A stretch of DNA of 64,000 nucleotides from Flavobacterium sp. JAS (GCF_020991455.1 NZ_JAJMOX010000001.1:1-64000); one strand, 5' to 3'. Shown: positions 33,731 to 43,238, numbered from the stretch's first letter. Translations and numbers: made by a program. Notes: generated by a model from the letters alone, not told the origin.

Positions 33731-35350
33731 ATGCGAAATTTTACTTCTTTGTCTGTAATTATTGCCGTTAGTTTTCTGATATTTTCTTTTGAATCTTCAG
33801 CAAAAAATATCCATATAAAAAATAAAATAACGGAATCTAAAAACATCCTTGTCGATAATTATTATGTATCGAATGTTGTTATCAATGCAGAATCAATTAA
33901 TGAGTTTTACAAAAAATATCCCAAACTAAAGAAATACCAAAATGACGTTTTAGATCTTTATAAAAAGAAAGAATTTAAGTCGATTTGGTACGATGATAAA
34001 AACATTAGTGAATTTGGATCTTTATTGTACCAAAAAGTGCGACAGCTCAATGAGCAGGGTATTAAAGCAACAATGCCTTACAGAGATCTAATAGATGACA
34101 TTTTTAACGAAAATGTAACGGAGGATTTGTCTCAGATAGACACAGAACTTTTATTGTCTAACATGTATGTGTTTTATGCGAGCAATGTTTATTCAGGAGT
34201 TGATCCAGTTACTTTAAAGAAAATTGGTTGGTTCTTGCCTACAAAAAGTATTTCGTACACAAAGATATTAGATTCTCTTATGGTCGATCCTGACAGATTA
34301 AACAAAGACGAGAATCTATTGTTTGGGCAATATTATAAACTTAAAGCAGTCTTAAAAAAATACCGTACAATCGAGAAAAATAATCTTTGGAAAAAGATAG
34401 AAATCGATAGCGCCAATTATAAAGATTTAAAACCTTTTGACAGCGGCGTTGCAGTAAAACAAATTAGAGAACGCTTGTTTGTTGTGGGAGATCTGGCGCA
34501 AGATTCTAAAAGAGATGTGTATGACGAAGAGATGATGGCCGGTGTTTTAAAGTATAAAAAAAGATACGGACTTAAATTAAATTATACTTTGACCAAAGAG
34601 CATATCGACCAAATGAATGAGCCAATTGGTAAAAGAATCAAGACTATAATGCTAAATATGGAGCGTTGTCGATGGATACCGGCAAATTTGGCGCAGGCAA
34701 ATGAGTATATAATGGTCAATATACCATCGTTTAGGCTGGTTTATGTTAAAAACGGGAAGTATGATTTAGTTACCGATGTTTTTGTAGGAACGAGAATGAC
34801 CGAAACTGTGATTTTTAGTGGAATGATGGACAGAATTGTATTTAGTCCGTATTGGTACGTTCCACAGAGTATCGTTAAAAATGAATTGAAATCGAAAATA
34901 GCCGAAGACAAAAACTATTTGGCAGATCATAATATGGAGTGGAATGGCGGAAATGTGAGACAAAAACCCGGGCCAAAAAACTCGTTAGGATTAGTCAAAT
35001 TTATGTTCCCAAATGCAAATGATATTTATTTGCATGATACGCCTGCACAAAGTTTGTTTGATTTTGAAAAACGTATTTTTAGCCACGGCTGTATCAATGT
35101 AAAAGGAGCAAAAGACTTAGCTATTGAAATTTTAAAAGACGATCCGGATTGGCCAGTTAGCAAAATTGACAGCGCAATGAGCGGTGAAAAAGAAACGACT
35201 TGCAAACTGAAAAATAAAATTCCTATTTATATAGGCTATTTTACCGCCTGGGTAAGCGATGACGGAGAAATTGGATTTTATCCTGATGTATATGACAGAG
35301 ATCCGCAGTTGGATAAATTACTTTATTCAGACGCTGTTGCTGCAAAATAA
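33731..35350 (+). CDS. Exported L,D-transpeptidase (YcbB/LdtD-like)
   Basis: A 539-residue periplasmic enzyme that makes 3-3 crosslinks in peptidoglycan or anchors proteins. It has a signal peptide (residues 1-24, ending SSAKN). A long N-terminal scaffold with a peptidoglycan-binding-like part (FDSGVAVKQIRERLFVVGD, about 236-255) precedes the YkuD catalytic domain (about 325-500). The active site is SHGCINV, with Cys454 as nucleophile and His452; HDTPAQSLF precedes it. Domain order matches LdtD-type enzymes. It is monocistronic, with a strong terminator. Confidence 0.93.
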   Translation: MRNFTSLSVIIAVSFLIFSFESSAKNIHIKNKITESKNILVDNYYVSNVVINAESINEFYKKYPKLKKYQNDVLDLYKKKEFKSIWYDDKNISEFGSLLYQKVRQLNEQGIKATMPYRDLIDDIFNENVTEDLSQIDTELLLSNMYVFYASNVYSGVDPVTLKKIGWFLPTKSISYTKILDSLMVDPDRLNKDENLLFGQYYKLKAVLKKYRTIEKNNLWKKIEIDSANYKDLKPFDSGVAVKQIRERLFVVGDLAQDSKRDVYDEEMMAGVLKYKKRYGLKLNYTLTKEHIDQMNEPIGKRIKTIMLNMERCRWIPANLAQANEYIMVNIPSFRLVYVKNGKYDLVTDVFVGTRMTETVIFSGMMDRIVFSPYWYVPQSIVKNELKSKIAEDKNYLADHNMEWNGGNVRQKPGPKNSLGLVKFMFPNANDIYLHDTPAQSLFDFEKRIFSHGCINVKGAKDLAIEILKDDPDWPVSKIDSAMSGEKETTCKLKNKIPIYIGYFTAWVSDDGEIGFYPDVYDRDPQLDKLLYSDAVAAK

Positions 35351-35400
35351 GGCATTCAGTAGTTGAACTTGACAAGTTTTCTGTTACTAAATATAAAAAG

Positions 35401-35440
35401 AGAAACCCGCCAGATTTTATTAATCTGGCGGGTTTCTTTA
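35401..35440. terminator. Strong bidirectional terminator
   Basis: AGAAACCCGCCAGATT (35401-35416) and AATCTGGCGGGTTTCT (35422-35437) are a perfect 16-bp stem with a 5-base loop, flanked by T/A runs, between converging genes. Confidence 0.95.
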
Positions 35441-35459
35441 AAAAAAATGGTCTACAAGT

Positions 35460-37886
35460 TTATTCGTATTTTAAATATTTTAAAATGTCTATTTTGGTTA
35501 CCTGATAGGCTTTAGTTAAAACAATTAATAAAGTCAAAAACAGTAAAGAAACTAATGCAACACTAAATGGAATAGCTGAAACTCCGATTCTGAAAGCAAA
35601 ATTTTCCAGCCATTTTTGCAATAAAAGATAAGCAGGAACAATACCGATTGCAAATCCTATTAAGCAGAAAAGAACATATTGTTTTGATAATTCTTTTAAT
35701 AAAATATCTGTTTCAGCACCCAAAGTTTTTCTGATAGCAATTTCTTTTAATCTTCTTTCCATTGAGAATGATGCCAGAGCAAATAATCCAAAAACTGCAA
35801 TAATAATTACTACCAGATTTAGAATATAAAACAGATCTTTTTGTTTCACATTTTCTTCATAAGTTTTAGCAAAACCTTTGTTTACAAATTCATAATCAAA
35901 CGGATAATCAGGATTGACATTAGTTTCCCAATATGTTTTTAGTTTAGCTAAAGTTTCCGTTAGATTATTTGGAGAAACTTTTACATAAACATTATCAAAG
36001 TTATTCCATTTTAAAGTTTTTATATTGATAAAAACCATTGGAGGAACTTTGTTTTGAAGTCCTGTAATGTGAAAATCTTTAACAACTCCAACAACTTTAA
36101 ATTTTAAGTTTCCTTTTTCATTACCCCAGCCCGATGTTATTACGGTATTTATAGGGTTTTTAAGTCCTAATCGTTTGGCTAAAGTTTCATTTATTAACCA
36201 ATTGTCAATAGTGTCTGAAGCAAATTTGGGAGATAAATCACGGCCTTCGACAACTTTAATTTTCATCATTTCGAGAAAGCCAAAATCCATTTCAACGTTT
36301 CGTGGCTGTACAAAAACACCATTGTGTGTAAAACCCGAGCTTGAGTTAGTACTGTTGCCAAAAGTACCTGCAAAAGTAGAGACATCCTGAACTCCTGACA
36401 TTTTACTGATTTCTTGTTTTGTAGTAAAATATTTTTGAGCTTTTTTACTATAATCAGCCGAATTAAAAGGGATTCTGATGACCTGATTACCGCTAAAACC
36501 AAGATCCTTATTCATCATATAATCAACCTGAGAATTTACAATTAAAGCACCAATGATGAAAAATGCTGCAATCCCAAATTGAAAAATAAGCATCGAATTT
36601 CGAATCCAGATCCCACTTTTGCTTCTGGAGAAATTACCTTTTAAAACCTTTAAAGTTTCAAAGTTTGAGATATAAATGGCAGGGAAAATACCCGCAAGAA
36701 TGATTACTAATCCAAATATTAAAATAAGTTGCAGGTAAAATTCGCCTCCATTCATGGTCAGAGTTTTGCCTAAAAAAGAATTATAATAAGGCAAAGAAAG
36801 TTCTACTATTGCTAAAGCAAATAAAATAGCAAGAATAACAATTATAGCAGTTTCAAATATAAATTGAGCAATAATTTGATTTTTACTTGCGCCAACAATT
36901 TTACGAACACCTACTTCTTTAGCGCGTTTTATAGCCGAAGCTGTTGCTAAATTAATGTAGTTTACAAGAGACAAAATCAAAATCAAAATTGATAATCCAG
37001 CCATGATATAAAGAAGCTGTAGATTTCCTTTTCCTTCAGGAGTTGTTGATCCGGAAGCTTTTGTACCATGTAGATGTAAAGTTTTTAACTGATCCAGAAG
37101 AATCTTGATTTCTCCATTTTCTTTTACATATTGGGCTACAGTCTGACCACTTTCTTTTGCGTCTTTTAAAGTCCTGTTGACATAATTAACATTATGCATT
37201 TTCTTTAAAACTACAGCAGGGTCAACATTTTTTTTGATTTTGACCATCATGCCATAATTGAAATTTCCCCAACTGTTAAGGTCTTGTTCACGCACAATTC
37301 CGCTAAAAACATAATTAGGTTCAATAGAAGAAGGTTTTATAATGCGATAAACAGCCTTTACGATATAAGATTTATTGTCATAAGTAATCGATTTTCCAAT
37401 TGGATCTTCCTCTTTAAAAAGTAGTTTCGCTTGTTCTTCTGCAATAGCAACACTGTTTTTTTCTTTTAAAATATCTGTTTTAGAACCTTTTATTATTGGA
37501 AAAGGAAAAAAATCAAAAAAATTATCGTCCGAAACCATAATTTTTTTATCAATTACTTTTTGATTTTGATATTTTATAACAGACTGGCCATACCAAATGT
37601 TTAAAAAACAAATTTGCTCAATTTCAGGAATTGTTGCTTTGCAGGTTTGCCCGAACGGAATTGAACTCGTTGCCCAAGTGTCTCCAGTTGCACCAATTAC
37701 ATTCAGAACTTGATAAGAATTCTCTTTTTCAGGATTCCATTGATCGTATGCATTTTCGTTATTCCAATATAAAATTGCAAAAATAACTCCCGCAACTCCA
37801 ATGCTTAATCCTAAAACATTTAAAAACGAAAACAGTTTGTTTTGCTTTAAATGATAAATAAATATTTTAAACCAGTTAAAAATCAT
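35460..37886 (-). CDS. MacB/FtsX-type ABC transporter permease
   Basis: An 808-residue inner-membrane protein with a duplicated MacB-PCD + FtsX architecture. TM1 is near residue 25 (LFSFLNVLGLSIGVAGVIFA), followed by a large periplasmic domain. An FtsX domain around 290-420 has RAKEVGVRKIVGAS. A second TM near 432-455 and a second periplasmic domain follow, and the last FtsX domain is around 680-800 (ERRLKEIAIRKTLGAE). Such mechanotransmission transporters export peptides, lipids or antibiotics with a HlyD adaptor. It is the last gene of the HlyD-ATPase-permease unit, and the pieces match MacAB. Confidence 0.92.
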   Translation of the reverse strand: MIFNWFKIFIYHLKQNKLFSFLNVLGLSIGVAGVIFAILYWNNENAYDQWNPEKENSYQVLNVIGATGDTWATSSIPFGQTCKATIPEIEQICFLNIWYGQSVIKYQNQKVIDKKIMVSDDNFFDFFPFPIIKGSKTDILKEKNSVAIAEEQAKLLFKEEDPIGKSITYDNKSYIVKAVYRIIKPSSIEPNYVFSGIVREQDLNSWGNFNYGMMVKIKKNVDPAVVLKKMHNVNYVNRTLKDAKESGQTVAQYVKENGEIKILLDQLKTLHLHGTKASGSTTPEGKGNLQLLYIMAGLSILILILSLVNYINLATASAIKRAKEVGVRKIVGASKNQIIAQFIFETAIIVILAILFALAIVELSLPYYNSFLGKTLTMNGGEFYLQLILIFGLVIILAGIFPAIYISNFETLKVLKGNFSRSKSGIWIRNSMLIFQFGIAAFFIIGALIVNSQVDYMMNKDLGFSGNQVIRIPFNSADYSKKAQKYFTTKQEISKMSGVQDVSTFAGTFGNSTNSSSGFTHNGVFVQPRNVEMDFGFLEMMKIKVVEGRDLSPKFASDTIDNWLINETLAKRLGLKNPINTVITSGWGNEKGNLKFKVVGVVKDFHITGLQNKVPPMVFINIKTLKWNNFDNVYVKVSPNNLTETLAKLKTYWETNVNPDYPFDYEFVNKGFAKTYEENVKQKDLFYILNLVVIIIAVFGLFALASFSMERRLKEIAIRKTLGAETDILLKELSKQYVLFCLIGFAIGIVPAYLLLQKWLENFAFRIGVSAIPFSVALVSLLFLTLLIVLTKAYQVTKIDILKYLKYE

Positions 37887-37997
37887 CGCTTATATTTTTA
37901 TAGTTTTTGATTCGTTTTTTAGATAATAGCCAATACTTTGCAAACAAATCCTACCAGGAAAGTGATTACAGTTATAATAAAATTGATCATTTTGAAA

Positions 37998-38705
37998 TTA
38001 TTTAGCGTCCATAAAAACATCTACATTTCTCTGATTTAATCGCTCAGAGAATATAACTCCATCTTTCATATGAATGGTTTTTTGTGAAAACGAAGCGTCA
38101 TAATCAGAGTGGGTAACCATCAAAATTGTAGCACCTTTAGCATGCAAATCAGTTAAAAGTTCCATAACCTCATTACCATTTTTACTATCCAGATTCCCCG
38201 TTGGCTCATCGGCAAGAATGATTTTCGGATCGTTAACCAAAGCTCTTGCAACAGCAACCCTTTGTTGTTGTCCTCCTGAAAGCTGCTGCGGATAATGTTT
38301 TAATCGGTGTGAAATATTAAGCTTCTCAGCAATCGCTTCAATTTTTTGTTTTCTCTCCGATGCTTTTACATTGTTATAAAGCAAAGGCAATTCGATATTA
38401 TCATAAACAGAAAGCTCGTCGATCAGGTTAAAATTCTGAAAAATGAACCCAATATTTTCTTTACGAACCTGAGCTCTTCCTTTTTCCTTTAAACCAATCA
38501 TTTCCTGATTCAATAATTTATAACTTCCATCATTGGCACCGTCCAAAAGTCCGATGATGTTTAATAAAGTAGATTTTCCGCAACCAGAAGGTCCCATGAT
38601 AGTTAAAAAGTCCCCTTTTTTAATTTCTAAAGTAATGCCACTTAAAGCTGAGGTTTCTACTTCTTCGGTTCTAAAAACTTTGGTTAAATTTTGAATTGTT
38701 ATCAT
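37998..38705 (-). CDS. ABC transporter ATP-binding protein (MacB/LolD type)
   Basis: A 235-residue ATPase. Walker A is GPSGCGKST near residue 39, the Q-loop is FIFQNFNLIDELSVYDN, the signature LSGGQQQRVAVARAL is around 141, Walker B is ILADEPTGNLDS, and the H-loop is VTHS. These are the marks of the LolD/MacB subfamily. It powers the FtsX-like permease encoded next on the same strand, 111 bases downstream. Confidence 0.95.
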   Translation of the reverse strand: MITIQNLTKVFRTEEVETSALSGITLEIKKGDFLTIMGPSGCGKSTLLNIIGLLDGANDGSYKLLNQEMIGLKEKGRAQVRKENIGFIFQNFNLIDELSVYDNIELPLLYNNVKASERKQKIEAIAEKLNISHRLKHYPQQLSGGQQQRVAVARALVNDPKIILADEPTGNLDSKNGNEVMELLTDLHAKGATILMVTHSDYDASFSQKTIHMKDGVIFSERLNQRNVDVFMDAK

Positions 38706-38773
38706 ATCTTTTTAAGGTTTTAATTGTTGTTGATTGTGTTTTTTGATTGATGATTGAAACTCTTTATTTTTTT

Positions 38774-38862
38774 GCCACGAATTACACGAATTCGCACTAA
38801 TTATTTTTATTTTTTTTTCGCCTCGAAAATAAAAATTCGCGTTAATTTGTGAAATTCGTGGC
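38774..38862. repeat. CCACGAATT-family inverted repeat inside the efflux operon
   Basis: GCCACGAATTACACGAATTC (from 38774) is answered by TTGTGAAATTCGTGGC ending at 38862. It lies between the adaptor and ATPase genes, which should be co-transcribed. Confidence 0.8.
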
Positions 38863-38886
38863 GAACTTTTTAATCCGTTTTTGTGA

Positions 38887-40140
38887 CTACTGTGACTGCG
38901 AATTACTAATCGACAATTCCTCGATATCTTTATAATCTGCATACGATGAGGTAATCACAGATTCGCCTTCTTTTAAGCCATCAAGAATTTCATAATACGA
39001 AGGGTTTTCTCTGCCCAGTTTTATGTTTCTTCTTTCTGCTTTATTGCCTTTTACTACAAAAATCCATTTTCCTGCAGTTTCCTGATTAAAGCTTCCTTTT
39101 GAGACAACTAAAGTTTTATTCTTTTCAGATAAAATCAATTTCACTCCAAAACTTAATCCGTCCTGCAAAACAATTTCTTCTTTAGAGGTAAAAGCCAATT
39201 CTACCGTAAAGTGGCCGCCTTTAACTTCAGGGATTACTTTGGTAACTAAAACTTCAAGCGTTTTTCCTTTAAATTCTACCTGACCTTTTAAACCTTCGCG
39301 AACTTTTTCCAAATAGAACTCATCAACGTCGGCAGCAAGCTTGTAACCTTTTTTCGAATCGATTTTCCCGATACTTTCTCCCGCCTGGAATGATTTTCCT
39401 AAAACAGGTTCAAAGGAAGTCAATCGACCGGTTTCCGGAGCCGTAATCAAAAAGTTCTTTTTGTTGTTTCTCAAAATATCCAAACTTTTCTCCATAGTTT
39501 GAATCGAACGATTGATTTGCGAAATCTGAACTTGATTTGTTTGTTTTTCCTTCTGAATGCTTTGCTGAATCGTTCTTTTGCGCTCTTCCTGAAAACGAAG
39601 ACTTTCTTTAAACGTATTCCAGTCATTTTTAGAAATCACCTCTTTATCGTATAATTTAGCGTTCATATCGTACAATCTTTTGGCATCATTATAATCGTGT
39701 TCGATCAAAACCAAATCTTTATTAAGGTTCAATTCCTGATTTCTGATATTCAGTTTTCCGGTATTCAAATTGTTGATTTGCTCAATAATAGCCGTTTCCT
39801 GAGTTAGGTAATTAAGTTCAGTGTTTGGATTGTATAAACGTGCCAGCGATTGCCCTTTGGTCACCATTGCACCGTTTTCGACAAAAATTTCTTTTACAGA
39901 TCCACCTTCAGTAACGTTAACCAACATTACATTTAGAGGTTCAACTTTTGCCTGAAAAACGACGAAATCTTCAAAAAAAGCTTTTTCAATTTTTTGAATC
40001 GAAAGCTCGTCCGATTTTACATTCAAGCTTCTTTTTGTGCTGAAAGAAAAAAAGATGATCACAGCCAAAACTAAAAAAACAGTAATTGCTATTGTGAGAT
40101 ATCTAAATTTTCTATTTTTACGAGGGATTACCTTATCCAT
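38887..40140 (-). CDS. HlyD/MacA-type periplasmic efflux adaptor
   Basis: A 417-residue membrane-fusion protein. A single N-terminal TM (about residues 12-31, LTIAITVFLVLAVIIFFSF) is followed by a lipoyl/barrel half (VNVTEGGSVKEIFVENGAMV). A long coiled-coil hairpin spans about residues 115-215 and is rich in Gln, Asn, Lys and Glu. The second lipoyl half (APETGRLTSFEPVLGKSFQAGESIG) and a beta-barrel end complete it. It links the MacB-like permease to an outer-membrane channel, which is not encoded here. It is the first gene of the minus-strand efflux unit and is divergent from the response regulator. Confidence 0.9.
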   Translation of the reverse strand: MDKVIPRKNRKFRYLTIAITVFLVLAVIIFFSFSTKRSLNVKSDELSIQKIEKAFFEDFVVFQAKVEPLNVMLVNVTEGGSVKEIFVENGAMVTKGQSLARLYNPNTELNYLTQETAIIEQINNLNTGKLNIRNQELNLNKDLVLIEHDYNDAKRLYDMNAKLYDKEVISKNDWNTFKESLRFQEERKRTIQQSIQKEKQTNQVQISQINRSIQTMEKSLDILRNNKKNFLITAPETGRLTSFEPVLGKSFQAGESIGKIDSKKGYKLAADVDEFYLEKVREGLKGQVEFKGKTLEVLVTKVIPEVKGGHFTVELAFTSKEEIVLQDGLSFGVKLILSEKNKTLVVSKGSFNQETAGKWIFVVKGNKAERRNIKLGRENPSYYEILDGLKEGESVITSSYADYKDIEELSISNSQSQ

Positions 40141-40168
40141 TTTTTAAATAATTTACTGATAGTCAATA

Positions 40169-40184
40169 GGTAAATACTATGCCA
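40169..40184 (-). promoter_or_regulatory. Candidate sigma-54 (-24/-12) promoter for the efflux operon
   Basis: On the minus strand TGGCA is followed at the right distance by a weak TTTA/CC instead of TTGC. The -24 half is good and the -12 half poor. It is 30-45 bases before the adaptor start and 65-100 bases from the palindromic operators, the layout expected for an enhancer-dependent promoter. Confidence 0.35.
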
Positions 40185-40246
40185 TAAAATTTATTATCTG
40201 TAAAGCATTGATTTTAAAGAAGCTTTAAAAACTATTAAAAAAAGGA

Positions 40247-40284
40247 CTGTTCGATAATGAACAGTTGACCGTTCGATATCGAAC
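40247..40284. promoter_or_regulatory. Tandem palindromic operators between response regulator and efflux operon
   Basis: Site 1 is CTGTTCGATAATGAACAG (40247-40264; perfect 6-bp outer arms). Site 2 is GTTCGATATCGAAC (40271-40284; perfect 14-bp palindrome). Their centres are 22 bp apart, about two helical turns, so a dimeric regulator could occupy both on one face. The encoded sigma-54 response regulator is the obvious candidate. Confidence 0.7.
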
Positions 40285-40297
40285 AAAAAAAGACAGC

Positions 40298-41644
40298 ATG
40301 CGAAAAAAACAAGCTCAAATATTAATCGTCGACGATCAGGAAGAAATTCTTTTTTCGGCAAAAATGATTCTCAAAAAACATTTCGAGACTATTTTCACGA
40401 CAAATAGTCCCAAAAAGATCATTTCTCTTTTAAGCGAAAATGATATAAATGTGGTTTTATTAGACATGAATTATAGAATTGGTTTTGAAGATGGACGAGA
40501 AGGAATTCATTGGCTAAAAGAAATTAAAACACTTTCGCCACAAACCATTGTGATTTTAATGACCGCATTTGGTAAAATTGAAACTGCTGTTGAAGGAATA
40601 AAAATTGGTGCTTTCGATTATGTTTTAAAACCGTGGCATAACGAAAAATTGCTTGAAACAATTGATAAGGCTGTCGCCGAAAGCAGAAAAAACACCAAAA
40701 AAGCTGTAGTAGAAAAAACTGAGAAAAGGTACTTTGTTGGAACTTCGCAAAAAATAAAACAAGCCTATTCTATTGCCGAAAAAGTAGCTAAAACCGATGC
40801 AAATGTTCTAATTCTGGGCGAAAATGGAACTGGGAAGTATGTTTTTGCCGAGTTTATTCATCAGAATTCAGAGCGAAAAAAGCAGCCTTTTGTACACGTT
40901 GATTTAGGTTCATTAAGTGATAATTTGTTCGAAAGCGAGCTTTTTGGTTATGCCAAAGGCGCTTTTACAGATGCAAAAACAGATACAGCCGGAAGATTTG
41001 AAATGGCTTCAGGCGGAACTATTTTTCTGGATGAAATAGGGAATATTCCGCTTCATTTGCAAGCTAAATTATTGCATGTTTTACAAACAAAAACAGTTAC
41101 TCGTTTAGGCGAAAGTAAACCAAGACCGCTAAATGTTCGCATTATCGCTGCAACAAATAGTGATATAAAAGCTGAAGTAAAAAATAAAACATTCCGCGAA
41201 GATTTACTGTATCGAATCAATACAATGGAAATTCATTTGCCATCATTACGTGAGCGAAAAGATGATATTGTTCCGATGGCTCATTTTATTCTCGATCAAA
41301 TTGCTGAAAAATACAATCAGGAAAATTGGCAATTCGAAGAAAATGTAGCGCCATATTTAGAAAAATATCCGTGGAAAGGAAATGTGCGTGAAATGGAAAA
41401 TAAGATCGAACGCGCCTTAATTTTAGCCGATAACAATACAATCTTTATACAGGATCTGGATATTTTGAATTTTGAAGATTTTCAGGAAAACGATGAAAAT
41501 CCGTTATCTGAAATGGAAAGAAATGTAATTGAAAAAGCCTTGTTTAAACACCACGGAAATATCAGTAAAACCGCCGAAGAACTTGGTTTGTCAAGAGCTG
41601 CATTATACAGAAGAATTGAAAAATACGATTTGAAAAACTCATAA
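40298..41644 (+). CDS. Sigma-54-dependent response regulator (NtrC/AtoC type)
   Basis: A 448-residue activator. The receiver domain (1-125) has the acidic pair Asp12/Asp13, phospho-acceptor Asp56 and Lys111. The AAA+ domain has Walker A GENGTGK (174-180), the sigma-54 loop GAFTDA (221-226) instead of GAFTGA, Walker B GTIFLDEIGN and the R-finger region. The C-terminal Fis-type helix-turn-helix is NISKTAEELGLSRAALYRRI. It is divergent from the efflux operon it probably controls and is followed by a histidine kinase. A TTG at 40265 is inside the operator region, so the ATG at 40298 is the start. Confidence 0.93.
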   Translation: MRKKQAQILIVDDQEEILFSAKMILKKHFETIFTTNSPKKIISLLSENDINVVLLDMNYRIGFEDGREGIHWLKEIKTLSPQTIVILMTAFGKIETAVEGIKIGAFDYVLKPWHNEKLLETIDKAVAESRKNTKKAVVEKTEKRYFVGTSQKIKQAYSIAEKVAKTDANVLILGENGTGKYVFAEFIHQNSERKKQPFVHVDLGSLSDNLFESELFGYAKGAFTDAKTDTAGRFEMASGGTIFLDEIGNIPLHLQAKLLHVLQTKTVTRLGESKPRPLNVRIIAATNSDIKAEVKNKTFREDLLYRINTMEIHLPSLRERKDDIVPMAHFILDQIAEKYNQENWQFEENVAPYLEKYPWKGNVREMENKIERALILADNNTIFIQDLDILNFEDFQENDENPLSEMERNVIEKALFKHHGNISKTAEELGLSRAALYRRIEKYDLKNS

Positions 41645-41697
41645 AATAAAAAATAGTTTTGCACAGATTAAGAGATTAGAATGATTCTTAAAATTTG

Positions 41698-41782
41698 TTT
41701 CACGCAGATTCTGCAGATTTAGGCAGATTTTTTATTTTAATCTGTTTTAATCTGCTTCAATCTTTTTAAGATCTGCGTGAAA
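41698..41782. repeat. CACGCAGATTT-family inverted repeat between response regulator and kinase
   Basis: TTTCACGCAGATTCTGCAG (from 41698) is answered by ATCTGCGTGAAA (41771-41782), with AATCTGC units repeated inside both halves. The same family is at 18435-18531. Confidence 0.75.
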
Positions 41783-41802
41783 CAATTTTTTTTAATCTTT
41801 TA

Positions 41803-41820
41803 TCCCGATAGCTATCGGGA
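41803..41820. repeat. Perfect 18-bp palindrome TCCCGATAGCTATCGGGA
   Basis: A GC-richer perfect palindrome 21 bases before the kinase gene. An identical copy is at 56171-56188, and a copy with two changes is at 59593-59610. Confidence 0.85.
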
Positions 41821-41841
41821 GTCGCAATAAAAAATAAAAAC

Positions 41842-43167
41842 ATGAAAAACTGGAAGTTTTATAATGCATTGTTTGTGAGAGTATTGTTTGTAATGATGCT
41901 CTTTTTCTTTTGCGTTTTTTTGATTTATAAGATGTTTTATTACAATGCGCTTTTAGTTGGTTTTTTTGTCATTGTAATGTTATTTGAGATGTACTTTTTT
42001 GTCAAAAACAGATTGTTGTTTTATGATAAAACATTGCTTTCTATATTAAAAAACGACTTTACAACTAATTTTTCCGAAGCCCATAAAAAGGATAGTTTCA
42101 AAAACTTATATCTTTTGTATGATACTTTAAAAGTACAGCAACAAGAGCAAACTTCAAAAGAACTTGTTTATCAGTCTATTTTAAATAGTATTGATACCGC
42201 GGCTTTAATCCTAGAAAAAGAAAATGAAGAATGGAATATATTTTTGATGAATGATTGCTTTTCGAATTTATTTAAAGTGCCAAAAGTCAGCCATTGGAAA
42301 TACCTTAAAAATTATTTGCCATCACTTTGTACTGAAATTGAAAACGTAGGCTTCACGGACTTAAAATCAGCAATTTCGATTAAAATTGAAGAACAGGATT
42401 TGCAGACTTTTATGCTTCAAACCTCGCATGCAAAAACGTATAACAAAGAATATTTTATAGTTTTATTAGACAGTATTCAGCGTGTAATCGAGAAAAAAGA
42501 GAAAGAAGCCTGGATTAATCTGATGAAAATTATTTCGCATGAATTAATGAATTCCCTAACGCCAATTCGTGCGCTTTCGCAGAATTTACTCCACATAGTC
42601 GATCAGGAAAAATTAGAAGAAGACGATTTTGAAGACATCAAAAGCAGTATTTCGACCATTATAAATCGAAGCGATCATTTGCAGGTTTTTGTTGAAAATT
42701 ATCGAAAATTAGCCATGCTACCGACGCCAACAAAACAAATGACGCCAATAAATGCGCTTTTTGAAGATTGCCTCCGAATCATGAGTCCGATTTTAAAAGC
42801 AGAAAACATTGAATTTGTTAACGAGATTCACAGCTCGCGTTCGATTTTAATTGATAAAAACCAAATGGAGCAAGTGATTATTAATTTGATCACGAACAGT
42901 ATTTATGCTTTGAAAGATAAGAGTGAAAAGAAAATGTTTTTGTCCAGTTACACTGAAAATAATCGCTTTTTCATTGTCATTTCTGACAACGGAAAAGGAA
43001 TTGATCCGGAGATTAGAGACAAGGTATTTCTGCCATTTTTCACTACTCGAAAAGATGGCGCCGGAATTGGTTTAACGCTTTCTAAGAATATTATAGAAGC
43101 ACACGGCGGTTATCTAAGTTATCAAACCGACGAAGATAAAACGAGCTTTGTGATTTGTTTGATTTGA
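41842..43167 (+). CDS. Membrane histidine kinase (NtrY-like)
   Basis: A 441-residue sensor kinase. Two hydrophobic helices (about 10-30 and 33-53) are separated by only a few residues, so there is almost no periplasmic sensor loop. A PAS-like region lies around 108-210. The dimerisation/phosphoacceptor box is ISHELMNSLTPI with His233. The ATPase domain has NLITNSIYAL, DNGKGIDPE and GAGIGLTLSK. The HELMNSLTP box is typical of NtrY-type kinases paired with sigma-54 regulators. The regulator gene lies 197 bases upstream. It likely senses a membrane signal or envelope stress. Confidence 0.92.
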   Translation: MKNWKFYNALFVRVLFVMMLFFFCVFLIYKMFYYNALLVGFFVIVMLFEMYFFVKNRLLFYDKTLLSILKNDFTTNFSEAHKKDSFKNLYLLYDTLKVQQQEQTSKELVYQSILNSIDTAALILEKENEEWNIFLMNDCFSNLFKVPKVSHWKYLKNYLPSLCTEIENVGFTDLKSAISIKIEEQDLQTFMLQTSHAKTYNKEYFIVLLDSIQRVIEKKEKEAWINLMKIISHELMNSLTPIRALSQNLLHIVDQEKLEEDDFEDIKSSISTIINRSDHLQVFVENYRKLAMLPTPTKQMTPINALFEDCLRIMSPILKAENIEFVNEIHSSRSILIDKNQMEQVIINLITNSIYALKDKSEKKMFLSSYTENNRFFIVISDNGKGIDPEIRDKVFLPFFTTRKDGAGIGLTLSKNIIEAHGGYLSYQTDEDKTSFVICLI

Positions 43168-43179
43168 TATTCTTCGATC

Positions 43180-43212
43180 ATCTTTGTCAAAGTTTCAAAC
43201 TTTGACAAAGAT
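43180..43212. repeat. Perfect 16-bp palindrome, TTTGTCAAAGTTT family
   Basis: ATCTTTGTCAAAGTTT (43180-43195) and its exact reverse complement (43197-43212) flank one C. It follows the kinase stop by 12 bases and extends the same element seen at 1851-1879. Confidence 0.88.
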
Positions 43213-43238
43213 TTACATCTAAATTTATTATGCACATT

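Noticed and set aside
40265..40297. TTG start for the response regulator
   Set aside because: It would place the second operator palindrome inside the coding region; the ATG at 40298 starts directly before the receiver domain.
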